DNA from: Methanocella_A sp049676595
Lineage (GTDB): Archaea > Halobacteriota > Methanocellia > Methanocellales > Methanocellaceae
Assembly (NCBI RefSeq): GCF_049676595.1
Contig: NZ_CP187259.1
Coordinates: 1,302,001 to 1,366,000 of the forward strand
Direction of reading: 5' to 3'
Length of the DNA stretch: 64,000 nucleotides
The translations under genes were made by a program, and so were the position numbers. The notes below the pieces were generated by a model. That model saw only the letters and a program-made list of their open reading frames with translations, searched no databases and was not told where the DNA came from. This document shows, piece after piece, positions 16,060 through 25,093 of this stretch (position 1 is its first letter; each line of letters starts with the position of its first letter).

Positions 16060-16768
16060 CTCGCCTGATGAAGATCTCCTCGAACAGCACTTCCTGGGTC
16101 AGCGCAACGTACTTTCTGTTGGCCAAAAACAGCAGCGGCAGGTACACGTTGATGATGCCGTGCGGAGTCTTATCCTTGATCAGCTCCCCGAGGGTGACGA
16201 ACTCCCGATAGTTAAACTCGACGTCGAGAACGGCGATCATGTCACTGATGCTCTTCTCTATGTCTTCCTCGTGCGCGAGGCCCAGCACTTCCTCCAGCGT
16301 CTTTCTCCGGGGCTTTTCCACCGTGCGGGCCTGCCGGGCCATGTTGATGTCCTTAGTCGCTGCTGCCCGCTTTAATTCCTCGATCAGTTCCTGCAGGGTG
16401 ACCGGCCGGGCAGCCACGTGCCGGAGCCTCGGCTCCAGCACCGGGAACTCGTCCGGGTCTATGTCGAAGCCCGGTTCCTCTTCCATGTACTCTTCGGCCG
16501 GGGGCGGAGCATTCACCAGTATGTCCGATTTCATGCGCAGGAGAATCGAGGCGTAGAGCAGTGTTCTCGCGGAGACCCTGAGGTCGATCCGCTCGCGTTC
16601 CTCGATCTTGCGGAGGAACTTATCAGTGATGTCGATGATATCGATGTTCCAGGGGTCGATTTCGTTGTTGCGGGCCATCTCCAGCAATATTTCGACTGAC
16701 TCTTCCTGCTTCGGCTGCTGCTGCGCCTCCCCTGGAATCGCCTCACCCGGCGGAACTTCAATTGCCAT
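16040..16768 (-). CDS. scpA: Segregation and condensation protein ScpA
   Basis: Kleisin of the archaeal condensin, 242 residues. The N-terminal SMC-neck-binding helices are SVEILLEMARNNEIDPWNID and RVSARTLLYASILLRMKSDI. The middle is acidic and proline-rich, and the C-terminal winged helix ends in ALTQEVLFEEIFIRR. Its ATG lies 11 bases inside the end of smc, and its own end overlaps scpB by 20 bases, so the three subunits are made in a coupled way. The first 20 residues (AIEVPPGEAIPGEAQQQPKQ) are low complexity and may be a linker. Confidence 0.93.
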   Translation of the reverse strand: MAIEVPPGEAIPGEAQQQPKQEESVEILLEMARNNEIDPWNIDIIDITDKFLRKIEERERIDLRVSARTLLYASILLRMKSDILVNAPPPAEEYMEEEPGFDIDPDEFPVLEPRLRHVAARPVTLQELIEELKRAAATKDINMARQARTVEKPRRKTLEEVLGLAHEEDIEKSISDMIAVLDVEFNYREFVTLGELIKDKTPHGIINVYLPLLFLANRKYVALTQEVLFEEIFIRRGEKIGG

Positions 16769-19700
16769 AGAGTCTCACACCCGTGATGCTGGAAATGTTG
16801 TTTTCCTGCATGGCGATGCCGATCGTCCGGTTGGCCGACTCGATCATCGGCTTCCGCAGCGAGACTACAATGAACTGGGCGTTGCCGGACAGCGACTTGA
16901 TCATCCTGGCGACCCGTTCTGCGTTGGCGCCGTCGAGGAACATGTCGACCTCGTCGAACGCGTAGAACGGTGCCGGGCGGTGCCTCTGGATGGAGAATAT
17001 GAAAGCTAAGGCTGTAAGGCTCTTTTCGCCCCCGGACATGGCTTCCATACGCTGCAGCGCCTTGCCGTGGGGCTGCGCGTGGATGGTGAGGCCTCCGGCA
17101 AACGGGTCCTCGGGGTTCTCCAGGACGAGCTCGCCCACACCGTCCGACAGCTCGTGGAAAATGTTGCGGAAGTTCCCGGCGATGGCAGTGTAGGTGTTCA
17201 TGAAGGTCTCTTTCTTCATGGTCTTGTAGTGCTCGATCTTGTCCAGGATGTCCTGGCGCTCCCTGGTCAGGATGTCCCGCTTCTCGGTGGTTTCCTTCAG
17301 CCGGGCCTCCACCGAGTCGTACTCAGTGATGGCGAGCATGTTGACCGGCTCCAGCTCCTGCATCTTGCGCTCGAGGAGACTGATGTTTGCCCGTACCTTT
17401 TCGATCGGGGGCACGTCCTCCGAAGGCGTGACGCCCCGCTCCTGTACCATCGCTTCCATCCGCCGGATCTTCTCGATGTTCTCGTCCCTGGCGATTTCGA
17501 GCGTGTTCAGCAGGCCGGTGACTCTCTCCAGCGACCGCTTTGCATCGTACAGGTCGTGGTCAGCCTTCGTCAGGGCTTCCGACATCTCGTCCCGCTGCTT
17601 CTTGAGGCCGACCAGCTCCGTTTCGATCTCTTTCTCCCGCTTCCCCAGCTCGGCCATCCTCTGCTGGTGCACGACGATCTGGGCCTCGTTCTCCGAGACC
17701 TTCTGCCTCAGGGCCACGATGTTGGTGTCGATATCCTGCAGGCGCTTCCGGTTTTCCTCTATCCTGGCGGTGACGAAACCCTGCTCCATCTTAGTGGAGC
17801 TGATGCCGCTCTCTATGTCCCGGATGCGGCCTTCGAGGCGGCGCATTTCCTCCTCGATGCGGGTGGCTTCTTCGGTCAGCTTCGGGATCTCCGAGCCTTT
17901 CAGCTCATCCTCCAGCTTTGCAGTCTCTGATGATAAGGATATGATGTCCGCGTCCGCTTTGGCGATCGCATCCTCGATCTGGATCATGTCGTCCCGCAGC
18001 ATGCGGCGCTCGTCCCTGAGCGAGGCGATAGCGGCTTCCTTCTCCCGGATAAGGATTTCCAGTCTGCCGGCGCGCGCAGCAATCTCGTCCCTGCGGGACG
18101 ACAGTTTCTGGATTTGCGATTCCAGCTCCGAACGATCCTTCTTGAGCGTATAGATGTGCCCGTCGACGGACTCCACTTTAGAGATGGCCATGTCGCGTTC
18201 AGACTCGGCGACCGTGATTTGTTCCGCGAGGGTCCTGATCCTCTCCTCTTCCGAAGCCTTGAACTTGAGCTTGGACTTCTGCCGGAAACCACCGGTCATG
18301 GCGCCGCTCTTCTCGACCAGATCGCCATCGAGAGTGACCATCCTGACGCTGCCGATCATGCGGCGGGCGGTCTCCAGGGTGTCCACGACGAGGGTGTCGC
18401 CGAACACGTACCAGAAAGCCGCGTCGTACTTCAGGTTGTAGTCGACCAGGTTGATAGCGTAGTCGATGACGCCGGGCTGGTTCTTGAAGTCCCGCATCGG
18501 CGGGCGCTGGCGCATCTTGTTCAGCGGCAAAAACGTGGCAGTGCCTTTGCGCATGTCCTTCAGGTAGTAGATGCACCGGGAGGCGTCCTCGTCGTTGTCG
18601 ACCACGATGTTCTGGAGCCTGTTGCCTGCAGCGACCTCCAGCGCAGTGGAGTAGCTGTCGTCCACTTTACCCAGCTCGGCGATGGTGCCGTAGATGCCGG
18701 GCAGCTCCCTGGTGTTGCGGGCCTGTAAAATGGTCTCCACAGCCTGGCTGTAGTCCGACTCCTCGTACGCCTTGATACGGCCTTCCGCCCGGGCGTACTC
18801 TTCCTGGAGCTTCCTCAGCTTCGACTCGACCGCCAGTTGATCCTGCTTCGCCCGGGCCCTGGCGCTCTCCATGTCCGCGATGTCAGAGACCAGCGCCTGC
18901 GACCTGCGTTGCAGCTCTTTGATGTCCCGCTCGATGTGGCCGCCTTCGACCCGGACGCTCTCGATCTCGCTCCTGCCGGAAGTGATGGCCGATTCCGCGT
19001 CCATCTCCTCGTCCTGCTTGCGCCTGGCGGCGTCCAGAATGCGGTCCTTCTCCCTGATCTTTTCGTTGCGCAGGTTCCTGGCAGTTTCGAGGGCGTTCTT
19101 CATCTCCGAGAGTTTGGTACGTACACCCTCGAATTTGGAGTCGATGACCATAATTTTGCCGTGCACATCCTCGAGAGCAGACTTTTGTCTGTTAAGCTCG
19201 TTTCCGAGGCTGGCCTTCCGCTGCTCTTCCTCGGCGACTTTGGCGCCGAGAGCCTCGATCTGGGTGTTCGAGGCCTCTATTTCGAGGAACAGCTTTTGTT
19301 TTTCGCGCTCACGGTTACCTGTTTCCGATTTAGAGAAGTCGATGATGTTGGTGCAAGCCTTTATGCCCGCCCTGTCCTCTTCGATCTCTCGCCGGATCCT
19401 GATCTGCTCGCCCTCGCCCTTGGTGGTGATGACTTCGCTAAGGGCCCTGATTTCGGCTTTCAGCCGGTCGACCGCGGCCACCTTTGCCTCCACTTCGGCG
19501 ATGATGGCTTCACGCTTAGCGGTCTTGTCTCTCAAGTCTTCCAGCAGCGAGTCCAGCGACCGGCGGGCTTCCTTCAGTTCAGATAAAAGCAGGTAGCCCT
19601 CGTTCTTGATTTTCTCGTCCCTGTACGACTGGTAAAGCAGCGCCTGATCCCTCTCCCGCTTCAGCTGGGAAAGCCGGGCCTCGACTTCGGCGATGATGAT

Positions 19701-20279
19701 GTTGACTCTTTCAATCCGCTCTCTGACGACTTCTAACTCCGACAACGCCTTGTCAGTCTTGTCGTCGAACTCCGCGGTGCCGGCGATCTCGTCGATGATC
19801 TTGCGGCGCTCCGTGTCGCTCATGCTGATGATCCTGGTGACGTCGCCCTGGAGGACTACGTTGTAGCCGTCCTGCGAAATCCTGGCCTTCGCCAGCTGCT
19901 CGTGGATGTCGTTTAACGAGCAGGGCTTTTCGTTGAAATAGTAATAGCTATAATAGCCGCTGTCGCTGGACTTGATCCTCCTCGTGACGGTGATCTCGTC
20001 CATGTCGATCGGCATCTCCCGGTCGGCATTGTCGAAGCGGATGGTCACTTCGGCGGTGCCGGGGCCCTTGCCGTCCACGCTGTATATAAGATCGGTGAGC
20101 TTCTCTGCCCTCATGGTACGGGAGTTCGAGAGGCCGAGGCAAAAGAGAATGCTGTCTATGATGTTGCTCTTGCCCGAGCCGTTGGGGCCGGATATGGTGG
20201 TAAAGTCGTCGTAGAACGGCACTTTCACCTTTCTGGCGAACGACTTAAAGTTGCTCAGCTCGATCTCCTTGATATGCAT
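16758..20279 (-). CDS. smc: Chromosome segregation ATPase SMC
   Basis: Full-length SMC, 1173 residues. The N-terminal head has Walker A GPNGSGKSNIID near residue 32. Long coiled coils surround a hinge near residues 510-660 (GIYGTIAELGKVDDSYSTAL, and GNRLQNIVVDNDEDASRCI). The C-terminal head carries the ABC signature MSGGEKSLTALAF and Walker B FYAFDEVDMFLDG. It forms the ring of the condensin-like complex with ScpA and ScpB, encoded immediately downstream with overlapping ends. A small coiled-coil gene ends only 19 bases before the ATG. All key ATPase motifs are intact. Confidence 0.97.
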   Translation of the reverse strand: MHIKEIELSNFKSFARKVKVPFYDDFTTISGPNGSGKSNIIDSILFCLGLSNSRTMRAEKLTDLIYSVDGKGPGTAEVTIRFDNADREMPIDMDEITVTRRIKSSDSGYYSYYYFNEKPCSLNDIHEQLAKARISQDGYNVVLQGDVTRIISMSDTERRKIIDEIAGTAEFDDKTDKALSELEVVRERIERVNIIIAEVEARLSQLKRERDQALLYQSYRDEKIKNEGYLLLSELKEARRSLDSLLEDLRDKTAKREAIIAEVEAKVAAVDRLKAEIRALSEVITTKGEGEQIRIRREIEEDRAGIKACTNIIDFSKSETGNREREKQKLFLEIEASNTQIEALGAKVAEEEQRKASLGNELNRQKSALEDVHGKIMVIDSKFEGVRTKLSEMKNALETARNLRNEKIREKDRILDAARRKQDEEMDAESAITSGRSEIESVRVEGGHIERDIKELQRRSQALVSDIADMESARARAKQDQLAVESKLRKLQEEYARAEGRIKAYEESDYSQAVETILQARNTRELPGIYGTIAELGKVDDSYSTALEVAAGNRLQNIVVDNDEDASRCIYYLKDMRKGTATFLPLNKMRQRPPMRDFKNQPGVIDYAINLVDYNLKYDAAFWYVFGDTLVVDTLETARRMIGSVRMVTLDGDLVEKSGAMTGGFRQKSKLKFKASEEERIRTLAEQITVAESERDMAISKVESVDGHIYTLKKDRSELESQIQKLSSRRDEIAARAGRLEILIREKEAAIASLRDERRMLRDDMIQIEDAIAKADADIISLSSETAKLEDELKGSEIPKLTEEATRIEEEMRRLEGRIRDIESGISSTKMEQGFVTARIEENRKRLQDIDTNIVALRQKVSENEAQIVVHQQRMAELGKREKEIETELVGLKKQRDEMSEALTKADHDLYDAKRSLERVTGLLNTLEIARDENIEKIRRMEAMVQERGVTPSEDVPPIEKVRANISLLERKMQELEPVNMLAITEYDSVEARLKETTEKRDILTRERQDILDKIEHYKTMKKETFMNTYTAIAGNFRNIFHELSDGVGELVLENPEDPFAGGLTIHAQPHGKALQRMEAMSGGEKSLTALAFIFSIQRHRPAPFYAFDEVDMFLDGANAERVARMIKSLSGNAQFIVVSLRKPMIESANRTIGIAMQENNISSITGVRLYGN

Positions 20280-20298
20280 GAGAATCCACCGGGACTAT

Positions 20299-20754
20299 TC
20301 AGGTGTTCTTCGAGACCTTGAAAAAGCTCAGCGCGTCTCCGGAACTGCCCTTGCTGTCTTTTTCGATCTCTTTCATGAGGCCGATAGGGTCAGTCTGCGC
20401 TGCGACGTACTTGTCGTACAGCTCCAGGGCCTGCGGGTCCTTCTGGCCGTCCAGCGCCAGGTCCGGGTCCGACAGTTCCACGACTCCCTCATCGTCTTCC
20501 GAGGTCTTCTCCAGCAGTTCCGCCAGGAGCGTCTCGAAGTTGCTCATCCTCTTCAAGGTTTCGGAAAGCGCTATCTGCGTCTCCGTCAGCTCGGTCTCTA
20601 AATGAGCTACTCTCGCCTCGATGGCCTTGACGTTGTTCGGGTCTTCCGACTCCATCTTGAAAATGCGCTCCCTCAGCGAGCGGATCTCCTCATCCTTATC
20701 CTTAAGGCGCCGCTCGAGCCGCGCCAGCACAATATCCTTAAGCTCCCCTTCCAT
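20299..20754 (-). CDS. Coiled-coil protein upstream of SMC, unknown function
   Basis: About 150 residues. Residues 1-90 form one continuous predicted coiled coil rich in E, K, R and L (LERRLKDKDEEIRSLRERI, and AHLETELTETQIALSETLKR). An acidic linker follows (EDDEGVVELSDPDLALDG) and then a short C-terminal helix (LELYDKYVAAQTDP). I choose the ATG at 20754 (MEGELKDIV) over 20781, because TTTAAATATTTA (about 20781-20792) is a TATA box that would start the transcript close to 20760. As first gene of the SMC operon it may regulate or bind SMC. That is inferred from position only; I do not recognise a family. Confidence 0.75.
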   Translation of the reverse strand: MEGELKDIVLARLERRLKDKDEEIRSLRERIFKMESEDPNNVKAIEARVAHLETELTETQIALSETLKRMSNFETLLAELLEKTSEDDEGVVELSDPDLALDGQKDPQALELYDKYVAAQTDPIGLMKEIEKDSKGSSGDALSFFKVSKNT

Positions 20755-20820
20755 TAGTGACACAATTCGTGGGAAGAGCATAAATATTTAATGGTTGCTC
20801 CAGTCAGCAAATAAAAGACG

Positions 20821-20850
20821 TCCGGGCATGGCCTGAGGCCATTACCCGGA
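20821..20850 (-). terminator. Hairpin after the DUF3160 gene
   Basis: Nested stems TCCGGG/CCCGGA and ATGGCC/GGCCAT with loop TGA lie about 40 bases after the stop of the DUF3160 gene and before the SMC-operon promoter. It is likely a transcription terminator, and possibly an insulator. Confidence 0.5.
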
Positions 20851-20891
20851 GCATTACCCCATACTTCTCTGTCTACTCAGTTCTTCGGCCA

Positions 20892-23045
20892 TCAGGCCAC
20901 AAAGCTCTTGGTCCACTCCGGGGGCTCGGGTTCTCTACCCTCCGCCAGCATGGCCTGCCACGCCTCGTCAGTCAGCCGATCGCTCATCGGGTGCTTAAAC
21001 TCATAGTAGCTGAATGCTGCGCCGGTCACGAGCGTCAAAGTGCCCTCGATCGGCACGATCACCAGCAGCTCGTAGGGCTTACCTACGCCCTCTTCCAACA
21101 CCTGGCCTGTGTTCGGGTCGGTGTGGACATCTGCTACCACGGCCATCTTCTTGTCCGCCTCGCTCTCGATCGCCTCAGAGGTTTCGGCCGAGAAGGTGGT
21201 GATGCTTTCGAGACTGCCGCCGATGTTCTTGATCAGCGAGTACTCGTCGGTCGACAGAGCTGTTCCTGCCAGCTCTTTCTCTGATATGGCCTTCAGCGAG
21301 GTGAGGAGGTTGTAGAGGTTGTCCAGCTTCTGGGAGAACTCGTCCGCCAGCAGCCCTCTGGACGTCAGCCCGTCTATCGTCATCTTCGTCAGCGAGGCGA
21401 GCCGGCCGTATAGCTCGGCGTTCGGCTCCACGTAGCCTTTGGCCTCTTCCTTCGGGGGCATGACTGCCGAGGTCAGGACGGCGTAGCTCTGCTTCGCATA
21501 CAGAATCGTATCGTGCCGCAGCTCAGTCCAGCTGCCTAACGCAGTATTCAGGTCTTTGTCCACCCATGCCTGGTTAGTCATGAACGACGGGTAGCCTTCG
21601 CCTTTCTCGTTCAGCAGGGACAGCAGGCTGTACAGCCAGCACCAGTATAAGTTCTGGGTCCAGTCTGCAGCGTCGAGGGTGGCGAACTCCGCTTTCAGGG
21701 CTTCGAACTGTTCCTTGTAGTTCAGGTACTCTGTCTGCTTGTAGACCTTATCGAGGATCTCGTAAGCTCTGGCCGAGCCGAGCACACCCATGACGTCAAG
21801 GCCCATCGGGAACGTCCTCGGGTTATCCCGGGTGCCCACTTTGTCGTAGACCAGGCCCTGGAAAATATACGAGTCCGGGATGAACCGCTGGCCCATGAGC
21901 CGGAAGCCTTTCAACACCTTCTTGTCTTCGGTGTCCACGATCAGGCCCGAGATGATCTTCGGCGCCTTCAGCTCAGCCGCTTTTTCTATGAACGTAAGCA
22001 CTTTGCTGTCGTCTTTCAGGTCCGCCAGCGAGACCTGGCTGCCGTATACCTCCCGGATCAGCGGCATGTAATCGTAGATCGACAGGTCGTCCGTTTCTCC
22101 CACGAAGAACACGGTCGGGTCGTAGATCGACTTCCACAGGTCCAGGGCTCTGTCTTTCAGCGCCAGCGTGACCATGATCGCCCGCCTGGTGCTGTCCATG
22201 TCGGGCTCAGCTCCGGCCAGCCCTTCCTTATACAGGTTGAAGGACATGCGCCCGTACCACATCAGGGCTTTGAAATATTTCTTCAGGGTGTCGTTCCGGG
22301 TATAGTGGCCCCGGGGCACGTACTGGCTGTAATCCTCCTTCCTGCCGAAGATGGGTGAATCGGCAAAGCCCTCGTGGGCGTCGATCAGCTTTAGTTCTGC
22401 TTCTGCGAGGCTTCTGGCTTCGGAGGGCACGCCGTCCCATGAGCCGGTAAGGAGGTTCTGCGCTACGGCGAAGAAAGCGACGTTTTTCAGGCACAGGTCT
22501 TTAAGCTCCGGGATGCCGGAGTTCAGCTGCGCCATGGATTCGGCGAGCAGCAGGCTGGTCATCTCGATGGCCGCGGGGCTAAATTTGTTGACTTCGAGAA
22601 TGCGCAGCAGATAGTCGAAGAGAATGTGGTACGTGTGCAGCACAGAGTCGGAGGTTACGATCACAGGGGTGCCGGCGTCTTTGCAGTGCTTATAGATCTC
22701 GTACACCTGCTCGTAGCGCGACGGCCGGGCGATAAACAGGTTCTGAGTCAGCAGAGCTTTTGCACCGTTGTCGAAGCTGATGTTCTCTGCGCCCGCCACT
22801 GCCGAGAGGTTGGATACGGAGTAGCCTGCGAGAGACGGCCTGACGCTGACCGGCATCGGGGCGAACTCCGCGAACTTCGTCTCTACGCTGCCCGTGATCG
22901 TATATGTCGGACTTGTGCCGGACGCAACGCCCGGCGTCTTCGTGTCTGCGCTGATGCAGCCCAGCACGCTCGAGCCGAAGAAGAGGGCCGATGCTGCGCC
23001 CGCCGCCTTTAGAAACTTACGCCTGTTCATGCCGCCGTCGATCAT
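20892..23045 (-). CDS. DUF3160 domain lipoprotein with Tat signal
   Basis: 717 residues. The start MNRRKFLKAAGAASALFFGS with a following LGC is a twin-arginine signal with a lipobox, so the protein is probably exported folded and anchored outside. An alternative start 15 bases upstream adds MIDGG. The rest is a single large alpha-rich domain of the DUF3160 family (VIVTSDSVLHTYHILFDYLL, GRMSFNLYKEG, PFELLVIVP-like end). No enzymatic function is established for the family. It forms its own unit with a hairpin terminator downstream and fprA directly upstream on the same strand (42-base gap), so both may share a promoter. Confidence 0.82.
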   Translation of the reverse strand: MIDGGMNRRKFLKAAGAASALFFGSSVLGCISADTKTPGVASGTSPTYTITGSVETKFAEFAPMPVSVRPSLAGYSVSNLSAVAGAENISFDNGAKALLTQNLFIARPSRYEQVYEIYKHCKDAGTPVIVTSDSVLHTYHILFDYLLRILEVNKFSPAAIEMTSLLLAESMAQLNSGIPELKDLCLKNVAFFAVAQNLLTGSWDGVPSEARSLAEAELKLIDAHEGFADSPIFGRKEDYSQYVPRGHYTRNDTLKKYFKALMWYGRMSFNLYKEGLAGAEPDMDSTRRAIMVTLALKDRALDLWKSIYDPTVFFVGETDDLSIYDYMPLIREVYGSQVSLADLKDDSKVLTFIEKAAELKAPKIISGLIVDTEDKKVLKGFRLMGQRFIPDSYIFQGLVYDKVGTRDNPRTFPMGLDVMGVLGSARAYEILDKVYKQTEYLNYKEQFEALKAEFATLDAADWTQNLYWCWLYSLLSLLNEKGEGYPSFMTNQAWVDKDLNTALGSWTELRHDTILYAKQSYAVLTSAVMPPKEEAKGYVEPNAELYGRLASLTKMTIDGLTSRGLLADEFSQKLDNLYNLLTSLKAISEKELAGTALSTDEYSLIKNIGGSLESITTFSAETSEAIESEADKKMAVVADVHTDPNTGQVLEEGVGKPYELLVIVPIEGTLTLVTGAAFSYYEFKHPMSDRLTDEAWQAMLAEGREPEPPEWTKSFVA

Positions 23046-23087
23046 GTCTATCGAATATTATTCGGCACAGGCGATGATATAGGTTAC

Positions 23088-24308
23088 TTAAGCTACGGCT
23101 GAAGTTGAAGCTATGGATGGCCCGGCGCCCTTGATCTTGCCCGCCAGCTGCCGGCCTAGCTCTGCAACTCTTCTCATTTCCTCGTCCCCGGGCGTGCCGT
23201 GTATGTCCACCGCTCCCACGATTTCGATCCTCGTCGGGTGAAGCATTTCCTGCGCCTGCTTTAGCGCCCCGCCTCCCCACCCGTAGGAGCCCAGAAAGGC
23301 CGCGTACTTTGCCGGTGGTTTTAGGATGCCCACCAGGCTGGTGGCAAAAATGGCCAGCGGATGCATGCCCCCGATCAGCGTCGGAGAGCCGAGCACGATC
23401 GCCCGGGAATCCACGAGTTCCCGGGCAATATCTCCGACATCGGCTATTGCCAGGTTAAAGACCCGGACCTCGATGCCTTCCGAGGACAGCGTTTCCTCCA
23501 TGGCTTTGACCATGCTTTCCGTCGCTCCCCACATGCTGGCGTAGGCGATCACTGCTTTTTCCCTCGTCTCCCCTGCCGTCCACCTGCGGTATTCGTTCAG
23601 TATGCGCTCGGGGTTCCGGTAGATCGGCCCGTGGCTGGGGGCGATGATCGAGATGTCCATACCCTTGATCTTTTCCATGGCCTTCGCACCCATGCGCCGG
23701 AAAGGCATCATGATCTCCCCGAAGTACCTCTGCGCGAGCGGCATGAGGTCCTTGACCTCGTCGTCGTAGAGCCCGACTGCCGTATGGGCGCCAAAGAAGT
23801 CGCAGGGGAAGAGTATCCGGTCCTCGTTCAGGTACGTGAACATCGTCTCCGGCCAGTGCAGCCAGGGAGCCTCGATAAAGCGCATAGTCTTACCTCCGAG
23901 GTCCAGGCTGTCGCCGTCTCCTACAATCTTCATCCTGCCCTCGGGCACTTTCGAGTATGTGGCCGCCATCTCGGCGCCCTTCTTAGTCGTTACAAGTACT
24001 GCCTTTTCGCTGGCGTTCATGATGACCGGTATGGCGCTGGCGTGATCAGGCTCAGCGTGGTTCATGATCAGGTAATCGATCTTAGTCACGTCGCCTACGC
24101 AGTTGATCTTGTCGCACAGCTCCGCGTGGAATCCCGGGTTGACAGTATCTACCAGTGCAGTCTTCTCCTTTCCTACAACCAGGTATGCATTGTAGCTCGT
24201 CCCTTGAGGCAGTGGTATGAGCGCGTCAAACAGCCTTCTGTTCCAGTCTCTGGCCCCTACCCAGTAGACGTCCTTCTCGATCATGGCAACATAGTATGGC
24301 TTCATCAA
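23088..24308 (-). CDS. fprA: F420H2 oxidase (FprA-type flavodiiron protein)
   Basis: A-type flavoprotein of 406 residues. The N-terminal metallo-beta-lactamase domain binds a diiron site (MNHAEPDHASA gives HxExDH; later ligands lie in FPCDFFGAH and APSHGPIY). The C-terminal flavodoxin domain (VIAYASMWGATESMVKAM, and LGSPTLIGGMHPLA) binds FMN. In methanogens such enzymes use reduced F420 to turn O2 into water, so this is an oxygen-defence enzyme in the cytoplasm. The last 15 residues (KGAGPSIASTSAVA) are a low-complexity tail. It is divergent from mtnA across a repeat-filled gap. Confidence 0.92.
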   Translation of the reverse strand: MMKPYYVAMIEKDVYWVGARDWNRRLFDALIPLPQGTSYNAYLVVGKEKTALVDTVNPGFHAELCDKINCVGDVTKIDYLIMNHAEPDHASAIPVIMNASEKAVLVTTKKGAEMAATYSKVPEGRMKIVGDGDSLDLGGKTMRFIEAPWLHWPETMFTYLNEDRILFPCDFFGAHTAVGLYDDEVKDLMPLAQRYFGEIMMPFRRMGAKAMEKIKGMDISIIAPSHGPIYRNPERILNEYRRWTAGETREKAVIAYASMWGATESMVKAMEETLSSEGIEVRVFNLAIADVGDIARELVDSRAIVLGSPTLIGGMHPLAIFATSLVGILKPPAKYAAFLGSYGWGGGALKQAQEMLHPTRIEIVGAVDIHGTPGDEEMRRVAELGRQLAGKIKGAGPSIASTSAVA

Positions 24309-24439
24309 GGCTCCTCGATATCAAGATTATATCCGCACATTTATATAATTAGGCTGGAAGTATCTCGAAACGCCTGCCTTACAAAAGCCTGAATATGGGT
24401 GGAAAAACGTATTGCCCGGCCACTGGCAGCCTCGGTTTT

Positions 24440-25015
24440 AAATCGCAAAGGCGCAAAGCAGGTTGTCTCATAATTCGTTTTCACTATACAATAAGGAACT
24501 AATTATCCTTATTAGAGAAACAGTACGATCTTATACTGTATGTTCGCCCGCCAGGACGCCTGCCAAGGCAGGCGTCCGATGCGGGCGATGCGATGACGAT
24601 CGCTGCGCTGTGCCTGGACACAGATTGGACAGATTGCACAGATGATCGTCGAATCAGACCGGTAAAGGCGGTCATTACCTGTTTTATCTATTGTATTCAT
24701 CTGTGCAATCTGTCTAATCTGTTAAATCTGTGTTCTGGCACAGCGCAGCGATAGTGTACGAATCGCCTTTGAGAACGCCTGCCATGGCAGGCGTTCAAAA
24801 GGCGAACATCCCGGCAGGGATTATATTGTACTTTTGGGTGCCGTATTATCTTAATAGGTTATCGCAATGAATTATGAGACAGTCTGAAAGGCGCAAAGAG
24901 TCAGATCAATGAGCGCCGGCCTGCTCAGGTATAAGTCATGAAAAGTTTTTCATAGGACGCAAAGTTTATTTTCAGGCCTTTGCGTCTTAGCGCCTTTGCG
25001 CCTTTGCGAACTAAG
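24440..25015. repeat. GCGCAAAG repeats enclosing a 418-bp nested palindrome
   Basis: This fills most of the fprA-mtnA gap. Outermost are GCGCAAAG words (24447-24458; 24887-24898; inverted at 24974-25010). Inside are 13-bp terminal inverted repeats TGTCTCATAATTC at 24464-24476 and its complement at 24869-24881. Inside those are two perfect 24-base hairpins, 24554-24577 and 24773-24796, both with the core ACGCCTGCC/GGCAGGCGT; the first is enclosed by CGCCCGC/GCGGGCG. In the centre is the CACAGATT inverted repeat (24599-24644 against 24698-24752), matching the 4.5-kb element. It looks like a small non-autonomous mobile element. No protein gene is seen. Confidence 0.8.
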
Positions 25016-25093
25016 AACAAGGCAGCCTGACGCCGACCGAAAATTTCAGCAGTATCCAAAGGTTTTTAACTTATTTTACTTATTTACGGTATA

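Noticed and set aside
23361..24392. 343-codon frame antisense to fprA
   Set aside because: FprA on the minus strand has complete diiron and flavodoxin motifs.
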